A stretch of 17,073 nucleotides of DNA, from NCBI GenBank assembly GCA_029259935.1, contig JAJDEH010000223.1, positions 1-17,073 on the forward strand, read 5' to 3'. How positions within the stretch are numbered: the first letter of the stretch is position 1; each line of letters opens with the position of its first letter. Source of the stretch: Planctomycetota bacterium. GTDB lineage: Bacteria > Planctomycetota > Planctomycetia > Pirellulales > Pirellulaceae. Positions 1-6,005 of the stretch are shown here, piece after piece. Under the pieces are notes generated by a model. The model ran no database searches, was not told where the DNA came from, and saw nothing but the letters and a program-made list of their open reading frames with translations. The position numbers were made by a program, and so were the translations under genes.

Positions 1-5
1 AACGA

Positions 6-11
6 TATAAT
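6..11 (+). promoter_or_regulatory. Possible -10 box upstream of tRNA-Val
   Basis: TATAAT sits 46 bp before the first tRNA base, directly followed by a GC-rich hairpin. The -35 region would lie outside the window, so this is only a consensus match. Confidence 0.3.
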
Positions 12-28
12 GGTCGCCAGTGGCGACC
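12..28 (+). other. Perfect 7-bp hairpin before the tRNA
   Basis: GGTCGCC-AGT-GGCGACC is a perfect inverted repeat with a 3-nt loop. No T-tract follows, so it is not a canonical terminator. It could be part of the tRNA leader or the end of an upstream unit. Confidence 0.4.
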
Positions 29-57
29 CACATTCCGCCACCGCAGCCCCAAATTTA

Positions 58-131
58 GGGCGGTTAGCTCAGTTGGCTAGAGCGCCACGTTGACATCGTG
101 GAGGTCGTTGGTTCAAGCCCAATACCGCCCA
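58..131 (+). tRNA. tRNA-Val (anticodon GAC)
   Basis: The full cloverleaf is visible. The acceptor stem GGGCGGT (58-64) pairs with ACCGCCC (124-130), with discriminator A131. The D-arm is GCTC/GAGC. The anticodon stem CCACG/CGTGG encloses the loop TTGACAT with anticodon GAC at 92-94, which reads valine GUC. The T-arm GTTGG/CCAAT encloses TTCAAGC. The 3' CCA is not encoded, and a short T-run at 133-137 may end transcription. An integrase gene begins about 115 bp downstream in the same direction, which makes the 3' half of this tRNA the likely attachment core of the island. Confidence 0.96.
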
Positions 132-246
132 CTTTTTACAAGTCCTTGCTGAGTCACATCTTGTGACTACCTGCCTTGCCTCGGCAGCGCGGCGTGGAAC
201 GGGTTACTACCCATTTCACTACCCTTTTTCATTCATGGGAGCCGCG

Positions 247-1512
247 ATGCGCCAACAACGAAAGCCCGCCTATCAACTCCACAAGGCCACCGGGCAAGCC
301 CGCGTTCATCTGGCCGGAAGGGATTTCTACCTCGGTGAGCACAACTCACCGCAAAGCAGAGTACGTTACGATGAGTTGATTACCGAGTGGCTCGTCAAAC
401 AAGACACGAGCAGATACTCACTCACGATCGATGATCTTTGCCTCCTGTTTTTGAGGCACGCCAATTCCTACTATCGGCGACGAGACGGTACGCCAACCGG
501 TACTATCGATAACTTCAAAGAGGCTCTCCGTTATTTGGTGAAAATGTACGGAACCAATCGAGTGCGAGAATTCGGCCCAAAAAAACTCAAATCCATTCGC
601 GATGCGATGATAGACGACAATCGATGCCGAACGAATATAAATCGGCTGGTCGCATTGATTCGGCAGGTGTTTCGATGGGGCGTCGAAGAAGAAATTGTCC
701 CAGCCGGTGTTCACCAATCAATTGCGGCCGTGAGAGGGTTGAGAGCGGGAAGATCCAATGCGAGGGAGAGTGAGCCAGTTCCGCAAGTGTCCGACGCCAT
801 GGTTGCGCAGACAATCCCGCACCTTCCCGCCACGGTCGCGGATATGGTCACGATTCAAAGGCTAACTGGGTGCCGCCCGACAGAAGTTTGCAAGTTGCGA
901 CCCTGCGATCTCGACCGTTCGGGACGCGTTTGGAGGTACACTCCAGACAGTCACAAATCAGAGCATCACGGTCGTCATCGAGTCATCATGATCGGACCAA
1001 AGGCACAGGCTGTTCTGCTTCCCCATTTATTGCGTGACAAGACCAGCTACTGCTTCTCGCCCATGGACAGCGAGAAAAAGCGGCAGAACGAACGACATCT
1101 GAATCGCAAGACGCATCGGTCGCATGGAAATAAACCCGGAACCAATCGCAAGAGAAATCCAAAGCGAAAACCAAGTGAAAGATATAACAAGGACTCATAC
1201 GCCCGGGCGATTGCACGAGCTTGTGAAAAAGCGTTTCCACCTCCCGAGCCACTGGCAAGACATTCAGGTGAAAGCGTACGATCATGGCTTGGCCGGTTGA
1301 ATGATCAGCAACAGGAAGAATTGAAGGCTTGGAAAGCCGCAAGCTCTTGGAGCCCGAATCAGCTACGCCACACCCTCTCCACGGAGGTTCGTCGAGATTT
1401 TGGATTGGAAGCTGCTCAGGTAGTCTTAGGCCATTCGCGCGCCGATGTTACACAGATATATGCAGAACGAGATCTCCAGCTGGCAGAACAGGTCATGGTT
1501 CAAATCGGTTGA
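247..1512 (+). CDS. Tyrosine-type site-specific integrase
   Basis: Predicted tyrosine recombinase of 421 aa that would catalyse integration and excision of the island. From the chosen start there is an N-terminal arm/core-binding region (about 1-175), then the catalytic domain. The visible catalytic set is Arg210 in TGCRPTEVCKL, Arg374 in NQLRHT (Asn replaces the usual first His of HxLRH), His396 in VLGHS and nucleophile Tyr405 in IYAERD. A strongly basic insert lies near residues 275-314, between the first Arg and the second box; such inserts are common in planctomycete integrases. I chose ATG 247 because GGGAG lies just upstream. The frame is open back to 163, and ATG 235 is an alternative. 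The position directly downstream of tRNA-Val fits tRNA-targeted integration. The recombinase call is secure; the element type is inferred. Confidence 0.93.
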   Translation: MRQQRKPAYQLHKATGQARVHLAGRDFYLGEHNSPQSRVRYDELITEWLVKQDTSRYSLTIDDLCLLFLRHANSYYRRRDGTPTGTIDNFKEALRYLVKMYGTNRVREFGPKKLKSIRDAMIDDNRCRTNINRLVALIRQVFRWGVEEEIVPAGVHQSIAAVRGLRAGRSNARESEPVPQVSDAMVAQTIPHLPATVADMVTIQRLTGCRPTEVCKLRPCDLDRSGRVWRYTPDSHKSEHHGRHRVIMIGPKAQAVLLPHLLRDKTSYCFSPMDSEKKRQNERHLNRKTHRSHGNKPGTNRKRNPKRKPSERYNKDSYARAIARACEKAFPPPEPLARHSGESVRSWLGRLNDQQQEELKAWKAASSWSPNQLRHTLSTEVRRDFGLEAAQVVLGHSRADVTQIYAERDLQLAEQVMVQIG

Positions 1513-1578
1513 GCAAATGTGCCTGCGCTCCAGTTAAATTCGTCGATCAATGATCACAAATCAGCCACTGGATTTGAA

Positions 1579-2592
1579 ATGACCGCGGATGACGAGCAAG
1601 GGAGATGGACGATAAGGGCATTTGATGTCACGAAGGAGCAATGGTTCGACGACATTGTGAAGTGTCCGAACATTTACTCTCTAGGGCGTCTATTGAACGC
1701 TACGGAATGGGTCCGGCTACGTGCGTACCTACTTCGCAATGAGCAAGGAAAGGAGATCGTGGAAGTTCTGCAGAAGCGATCGGAGAATTGCACCTACTCT
1801 TGTTTGGCGAGCCGTGCAGAATGCTGCGTGCAACTACTCCGAGGCTGGCATGAGGAGATGCTTGAGTTCTGGGATTCCGAAGAGTTTGTTGAGTGGCCTG
1901 ACGAACTCTGTGAACCAGATTTGAGGTTTGAGCGAAGTAATGCAGAACATTGGCTTGGGGCGGAGAAGCCGGTCGTTGCTCTCGCGGAAAACCTCGACGA
2001 GAACGAAGCGCATGTGCTGTGGCTAGGAGTTCATGTAGACCGGAAACTGCGGCCATTTTTGTGCGGTTTCCCAGAAGAAGTTGCAAAATCAGTCGCTTCG
2101 GGAGTCATAGAGAATTCGCACTTCAGTCATCACGCCGGTTGGCTTGAGGACATCCGAGGACGCAGTTGTCGAATTGGTCTCGATTGCAAGGATTTCTGTT
2201 CTGATGCGGACCGGAGTAAATGGAATCTAGACACGCTGGTCCAAAAAGTTGACCAGTGGGTGAGATTGTCGCTGCGCGAAATAGAGTCGGCAACTCAGCA
2301 ACCAAAAAGCGAGAAGGGCATTCTTGGCATGTGGATTGATAGAGAAAATCGAAAGGTCTGGCGAGAGGGTTACGATGAGATTGTCGACTTTTCCAGATGC
2401 TCGGAGTCTTGGCAAGCTTTCCGTTTCTGCTGGGAGGCCGGTGAGGATGGAACTCGGTGGGAGAAAGTCAAGGACGGTTACGAAGGAGAATGGGATGCTA
2501 GGCATGAGGTCCGCCAAGAACTCTGCGAAAAACTCAAGCCCATCGGAATTACGGTGGCTAAGAGAAAACTCCAGTTGATCGACCTAAGGTGA
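1579..2592 (+). CDS. Hypothetical protein, unrecognised, island cargo
   Basis: Open frame of 337 aa from ATG 1579. A GTG at 1519, 6 bp after the integrase stop, would add 20 residues, and neither start has a good ribosome-binding site. The product is soluble-looking, acidic and rich in Trp, Cys and Glu. It has no signal peptide, membrane segment or nucleotide-binding motif I can see. Two stretches, around ECCVQLLRGWHEEM and the C-terminal WEAGEDGTRWEKVKDGYEG, look well formed but match no family I know. It lies between the integrase and the DUF1580-like gene on the same strand, so it is probably cargo of the element. The long frame with ordinary codon use supports a real gene; its function is unknown. 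Confidence 0.72.
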   Translation: MTADDEQGRWTIRAFDVTKEQWFDDIVKCPNIYSLGRLLNATEWVRLRAYLLRNEQGKEIVEVLQKRSENCTYSCLASRAECCVQLLRGWHEEMLEFWDSEEFVEWPDELCEPDLRFERSNAEHWLGAEKPVVALAENLDENEAHVLWLGVHVDRKLRPFLCGFPEEVAKSVASGVIENSHFSHHAGWLEDIRGRSCRIGLDCKDFCSDADRSKWNLDTLVQKVDQWVRLSLREIESATQQPKSEKGILGMWIDRENRKVWREGYDEIVDFSRCSESWQAFRFCWEAGEDGTRWEKVKDGYEGEWDARHEVRQELCEKLKPIGITVAKRKLQLIDLR

Positions 2593-2695
2593 TTCTTAGC
2601 AGATCACTGCGTGTCGATCTTAAGTCAAAGTCTTTTAATAGCTTCAATCTAGTTCGAATCTGTCCACGACAGTTCACTCGATTGGAGTTTTTTTC

Positions 2696-3061
2696 ATGGG
2701 AATCGATATTCACTCAGAACACCTCATTTCGCTTTCTGAGGCTGCACGTCTTTTGCCTGGAAAGCCAAGTCCAGCAACGATTTGGCGTTGGTATTCGAAA
2801 GGGGTGAAAGGCGTCCGTTTGACAACGATAGTTTGCGGAGGCCGGCGAGTGACGTCCAAGGAGGCTTTACAGAAATTCTGCGATCGATTGACGGAAGCGA
2901 AGGCCACGCAGCAAGAAGATTTGGACAGAGACATGCGAGCGGAAGCGACGCGCAGGAGAGTCAGTCGCCGAGAAGCCAAGGGGACGGGGAAAGATCTGGG
3001 GGATAGCGACGAGCGACGTGAAGCGACGCGCAGGAGATTGAAGGAGACAGGGCTGCTGTGA
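2696..3061 (+). CDS. DUF1580-like helix-turn-helix protein
   Basis: Small 121-aa protein. The N-terminal half carries a MerR/excisionase-like DNA-binding pattern: HLISLSEAARLLP, then PSPATIWRWYSKGVKG, then a strand RLTTIVCGGRRVTSKEAL. This is the layout of the planctomycete DUF1580 family. The C-terminal half (about 75-121) is very charged, with a repeated EATRRR element encoded by an exact 18-bp direct repeat. Start ATG 2696 is supported by GGAG 8 bp upstream. Proteins of this kind usually sit near integrases in planctomycete islands, so a role as excision or directionality factor, or as regulator, is plausible but inferred. Confidence 0.8.
   Translation: MGIDIHSEHLISLSEAARLLPGKPSPATIWRWYSKGVKGVRLTTIVCGGRRVTSKEALQKFCDRLTEAKATQQEDLDRDMRAEATRRRVSRREAKGTGKDLGDSDERREATRRRLKETGLL
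2942..3037 (+). repeat. Exact 18-bp direct repeat in the DUF1580-like gene
   Basis: GAAGCGACGCGCAGGAGA occurs at 2942-2959 and again at 3020-3037, 78 bp apart (a multiple of 3). It encodes the repeated EATRRR segment of the charged tail and suggests in-frame duplication. Confidence 0.85.
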
Positions 3062-3149
3062 GGGGAAGCAAACACCAGGCCGAGAACTCGCCACTGAAAC
3101 CGTTGAATCCTGTCCTTACGGTTTTCGACGACGACTGGAATCTAGAGAA

Positions 3150-3359
3150 ATGAAAAAGAAAAAAGCCAAACCATCAGCACCACGAACTCGCCAGATCAAG
3201 TTTCGGGTGACAGCGGAAGAGCAGAATCTCATCCGGGGAGCTGCGGCCCTTAGTAAGAAACACAGCATGGCGGCTTTCGCGCGTGAGGTGGTACTCAACG
3301 ATGCACAACGATTGACGGTTGAATTCAGGCTCGCTGCGGAGTCCGCAAGACGACGGTGA
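3150..3359 (+). CDS. Small ribbon-helix-helix / MobC-like DNA-binding protein
   Basis: Protein of 69 aa with a lysine-rich N-terminal tail (1-10), a basic strand RQIKFRVTAEEQNLI and two helices ending in MAAFAREVVLNDAQRL. That is the strand-helix-helix plan of ribbon-helix-helix proteins, close to the MobC/DUF1778-like type used in mobilisation proteins and antitoxins. Start ATG 3150 has only a weak AGAGA upstream. The stop lies 10 bp before a perfect 20-bp palindrome that precedes the RT-like gene. RHH dimers commonly bind such dyads, so it is a candidate regulator of the downstream genes (inference). No partner toxin or relaxase is visible. Confidence 0.7.
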   Translation: MKKKKAKPSAPRTRQIKFRVTAEEQNLIRGAAALSKKHSMAAFAREVVLNDAQRLTVEFRLAAESARRR

Positions 3360-3369
3360 AGCGTTTAAT

Positions 3370-3389
3370 TTCTATTAACGTTAATAGAA
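3370..3389. promoter_or_regulatory. Palindrome site 1, operator-like
   Basis: TTCTATTAACGTTAATAGAA is a perfect 20-bp palindrome between the RHH gene and the RT-like gene, ending 16 bp before the RT start. Three more variants occur in the window. It is likely a protein-binding site; the function is inferred. Confidence 0.7.
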
Positions 3390-3405
3390 TTTATCAGAGG
3401 TGGAT

Positions 3406-4560
3406 ATGCCTATCCAAGTTGACAATCTCTCATTGAAGCTGGTTACGATAAACGAAGGGCGTGAGGCTATCGCTCTGGCACCTTGCACAGATGAATTGAC
3501 TCATCTTTTGGGCACGACGTTCTATACGGTGCAGCATCGACCAGTACAAGGTTCGACAGGCTATCGCCTGAAGCCGGAATGGTTCCCCTTGATTCGTGTT
3601 GTCCACGACGACCTGTACGACCGAGACACGATCGTATTACATGCTGGAATGAAGAGCATCGTTTGCGAGTTGCTTGCGAAAGCCGGCTATCGTGTTCGCA
3701 TTGAGGACAAGCGCATTGAGGACAAGATCGAACAGCTTCGGCGTCCACAGATGGATGAGATCGATGAGCCAATCGATCGGGGTCTCTTAGATGTGATAGA
3801 GGCACACCGGACGTTGTTTGAAACAGATTTAGCGGAAGTAGTGGAAGCCAGCGACCGTGAGCGGATTCTAGAGTACATGGCGTTGATACTGCGGGGCAAC
3901 GACACACGCCGGCAAATCGGCATTGATGAAGGAAATCCATATTCACCAACGGCACTGAACGTGCTGTTGCACACCGTACACGATCTCCGGCTTAGCCGGG
4001 AATCGTTGTTTCCGTTCTGGTTTCGCTACGCCGACAACTTGGTGTATGCGTGCCAGAGCGTGTCCGAAGGCCAACAGGTGCTCCAACACGTGCGGCAACT
4101 CCTGCGGATTAGGAATCTCGAACTAAAGGAGAAAACGAACGTGTTCGATCTTGCCGCCGGAGACGAAGTCAAGCTGCTTGGCTTTTGGCTCCGGCTTACG
4201 GAAAAAGGTCTGCAGTTCCGGCTTGACGCTAAAGTCGCCGAACGGAACTTGAAGGAACACCTGCGCCGTGCTCATCAAGCCACTAACCCTACCAAAGCAG
4301 CCGCAGAAGCTGTAAGGGGTATGATGGCGAGCATTGGTCCGGCCTTTGAGGCGGCAAGACCCTGGATAGGAACTGCTCCCCGGATCTGTGTTCACGAGGG
4401 TTTTCGGGAAGTTCCCGGACCTAAGGACTGTATGCGGATAGCGGAGGAGTCGCATAGGGCCTGGGAAAAGGCTCTGGCGGCTGCCTATCGGCAGGTTTCT
4501 ATTTCGCAGGCTCCGCCGTGCGGGTTTTCCGGGCTTAGATTGCCCGAAGCCGGCACCTGA
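3406..4560 (+). CDS. Reverse-transcriptase-like protein with YADN active-site box
   Basis: Protein of 384 aa starting at ATG 3406, with AGAGG 5 bp upstream; GTG 3400 is an alternative. Residues 137-262 follow the RT palm order. FETDL (Asp141) sits at the first catalytic Asp position, followed by ASDRERIL. GNPYSPTALN (176-185) matches the G-x-P-x-SP-x-x-x-N box, RYADN (207-211) the YADD box, KEKTN the downstream lysine motif, and LLGFWL (257-262) the LGF motif. A helical thumb-like region follows (about 280-315). The second Asp of YADD is Asn here. Residues 1-130 do not look like normal RT fingers; CTDELTHLL and LYDRDTIVLHAGM recall the N-terminal part of some phage-type SF2 helicases (weak inference). 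No maturase or endonuclease domain is evident. The RT assignment is good; activity and role are unknown. Confidence 0.78.
   Translation: MPIQVDNLSLKLVTINEGREAIALAPCTDELTHLLGTTFYTVQHRPVQGSTGYRLKPEWFPLIRVVHDDLYDRDTIVLHAGMKSIVCELLAKAGYRVRIEDKRIEDKIEQLRRPQMDEIDEPIDRGLLDVIEAHRTLFETDLAEVVEASDRERILEYMALILRGNDTRRQIGIDEGNPYSPTALNVLLHTVHDLRLSRESLFPFWFRYADNLVYACQSVSEGQQVLQHVRQLLRIRNLELKEKTNVFDLAAGDEVKLLGFWLRLTEKGLQFRLDAKVAERNLKEHLRRAHQATNPTKAAAEAVRGMMASIGPAFEAARPWIGTAPRICVHEGFREVPGPKDCMRIAEESHRAWEKALAAAYRQVSISQAPPCGFSGLRLPEAGT
4530..4546 (+). other. Small hairpin inside the 3' end of the RT-like gene
   Basis: CGGGC-TTAGATT-GCCCG forms a 5-bp GC stem just before the terminator, so the end of the message is highly structured. 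It may be incidental coding sequence. Confidence 0.35.
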
Positions 4561-4584
4561 CTCTGTCGGGTGCTGGCTATTTTT
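4549..4584 (+). terminator. Rho-independent terminator after the RT-like gene
   Basis: GCCGGCACC pairs with GGTGCTGGC (9 bp, one G-U) around an 11-nt loop, followed by TATTTTT. The stem's left arm lies in the last codons of the RT-like gene, so termination would occur right at its stop. The following paralogue genes therefore probably need their own promoter. Confidence 0.75.
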
Positions 4585-4653
4585 CAAGCCAACTCAGGTA
4601 TATCGCATCACGCAGACCTTGGGCCAATATTAATTCTTATGGATGAAAAGATC

Positions 4654-5412
4654 ATGGAGAGTTCAACTGCTGACGTAAGCGAGTGTTACTCAATTCTCAA
4701 ACCGACTCGCAAAGGCCAGCGTTTAGTACGGCAACTTCTGGCAAATCTGCGAGAAGGTGAACACTGCCCTTCGCTGGCGAGCTTAGCTGCCGGCGACCTG
4801 AGCCTGGTTCTCCGCTTTCTCTCTGCGACCCCAGGCATGTGCTTCTTCTTCGTGGGATCACACCAGCGGCGTCTGTACGCTTTGGGAGGGCCTCGAAAAG
4901 ATTCGGTGTTGGATCTTGGACTGAACTTGTTAAATGAAGTCGAGAGTACGTCGGTGGCTGTCGTGCGAGCCGATCCGCTGCATGCAATCCAATCCAGCGT
5001 GTCACGGTTACGCCATCCTTTTATTTCCGAAGCGATAGCGCAAATATGCGATGCGGTAAAGGCGCGAGACGACGTCATTCTTGTTCTCGGCTGGCGAATC
5101 GATGGCGAGCAGGAATGCCACATCGCTCGTAGTTTCGGCATAAGCGGGGCGCTTGCACGTGATCACATTTGCTGGTTTCTTCAGCATCGCTTGGGAGCGA
5201 CGTGCTTGGGAGCGACGTGCTTGGGATCGCCTGAGTTGAAGCTCTCCAAGGATGGCTTAACGGACCGTCGAATCAGCATATTCGCACTGCTGATTGTTTC
5301 CCAGCGAATTGCCAGCCGACCATTCTCACGGTTGCCTTGCAATTTTTCCCCGTTTCTATTAACGCTAATAGAGACTCACTTGTACGGATTAGTTCGATCA
5401 TGGACGGTTTAA
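4654..5412 (+). CDS. Unrecognised protein, tandem paralogue A of the RT-associated pair
   Basis: Protein of 252 aa from ATG 4654. This start is chosen by alignment with paralogue B, since both begin GATCATGGA and then run into LKPTRK. ATG 4639 and GTG 4570 are upstream alternatives. The first ~205 residues are homologous to the next gene along their whole length: CPSLASLAAGDLSLVLRFLS, a FFFVGSHQRRLYALGG strand, LHAIQSSVSRLRHP, and ARDHICWFLQHRLGA. An in-frame 15-bp tandem duplication gives LGATC twice. After KLSKDG the protein continues into about 50 residues with no counterpart in paralogue B. That tail runs through palindrome site 2 and overlaps the next start by 13 bp, so it may be a readthrough extension after loss of the original stop. 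No known family, signal peptide or membrane segment is recognised. Confidence 0.68.
   Translation: MESSTADVSECYSILKPTRKGQRLVRQLLANLREGEHCPSLASLAAGDLSLVLRFLSATPGMCFFFVGSHQRRLYALGGPRKDSVLDLGLNLLNEVESTSVAVVRADPLHAIQSSVSRLRHPFISEAIAQICDAVKARDDVILVLGWRIDGEQECHIARSFGISGALARDHICWFLQHRLGATCLGATCLGSPELKLSKDGLTDRRISIFALLIVSQRIASRPFSRLPCNFSPFLLTLIETHLYGLVRSWTV
5191..5220 (+). repeat. 15-bp tandem duplication
   Basis: TTGGGAGCGACGTGC is present twice in a row (5191-5205, 5206-5220), followed by a partial third TTGGGA. It adds five residues to paralogue A; paralogue B has only one related unit. Confidence 0.9.
5354..5373. promoter_or_regulatory. Palindrome site 2, operator-like
   Basis: TTCTATTAACGCTAATAGAG matches site 1 at 18 of 20 positions. 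It ends 26 bp before the start of paralogue B and lies inside the extended 3' end of paralogue A. Confidence 0.65.
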
Positions 5413-6005
5413 ACGCAGCTGTTAGTAAGTGTTCCGCAGTACTCAAGCCGACGCGCAAAGACCTGCGCGCAGTGCGGCAGATTCTCGCCGGTCAGTGCGA
5501 AGGGGAGCAGTGTCCGTCGCTGGTCAGATTGGCCACCGGTGACTTGTCATTAGTTCTTCGTTTTCTCTCCGCGATCCCAGGCTTGTCGTTTATCTTCGTT
5601 GCATCACATCGACGCCAGCTCCTCGCTTTTGGAGGGTCGCGTGAAGAGTCAGTGCTGCGGCTCGGTTTTGACCTATTGGGTGAAGAGTCACAACCGCCCG
5701 GAGTTGAATCGCCACACTTTGCAGACTCATTACATGCGTTGCAATCCAGCGTGTCACAGATGCGTCGTCCGGTGATTGCAGATGCTGTGGAACTTGTTTG
5801 CGATTCGTTACGAGAACGAGACGATGTCGCCTTCGTCTTGGGCTGGCGATTCAATGACGAAGTGGATGCTCAGTTGGATCGCAGCTTCGGTTTGAGTGAT
5901 GATCTTTCGCGTGATCACATTCGCTGGTTTCTGCGACATCGATTGGGAGTGACGTCGCTGGGAGCACAAGAGTCAAAGCTATCCAAGGACGGGGTGCTAT
6001 GCTAG
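5400..6005 (+). CDS. Unrecognised protein, tandem paralogue B of the RT-associated pair
   Basis: Protein of 201 aa from ATG 5400. It aligns with paralogue A end to end. Shared elements are VLKPTRK near residue 20, CPSLVRLATGDLSLVLRFLS, a hydrophobic strand FIFVASHRRQLLAFGG, LHALQSSVSQMRRPVI, RERDDVAFVLGWRF and SRDHIRWFLRHRLGV. The product looks like a soluble alpha/beta protein; I see no catalytic motif I can name. The stop codon overlaps the next ATG in ATGCTAG, so the following gene is probably translationally coupled. Palindrome site 2 lies 26 bp upstream, which suggests control by the same factor as the RT-like gene. Function unknown. Confidence 0.75.
   Translation: MDGLNAAVSKCSAVLKPTRKDLRAVRQILAGQCEGEQCPSLVRLATGDLSLVLRFLSAIPGLSFIFVASHRRQLLAFGGSREESVLRLGFDLLGEESQPPGVESPHFADSLHALQSSVSQMRRPVIADAVELVCDSLRERDDVAFVLGWRFNDEVDAQLDRSFGLSDDLSRDHIRWFLRHRLGVTSLGAQESKLSKDGVLC

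Noticed and set aside
418..1342. Minus-strand open frames opposite the integrase
   Set aside because: They overlap a strongly supported recombinase gene and show no recognisable domains; shadows of the real frame.
3360..3405. Retron msr/msd RNA upstream of the RT
   Set aside because: Only 46 bp separate the RHH stop from the RT start, and they contain the palindrome and ribosome-binding site; there is no room for a retron RNA. Structure after the gene is explained by a terminator.
4500..4600. Group II intron domain V/VI after the RT
   Set aside because: Hairpins are present, but the characteristic domain V sequence and a maturase/endonuclease region in the protein are absent; the terminator plus coding sequence explains the structure.
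4621..4645. A fifth palindrome copy before paralogue A
   Set aside because: AATATTAATTCTTATGG is AT-rich and at a similar position but does not keep the arms or the central CG, so similarity is not better than chance.
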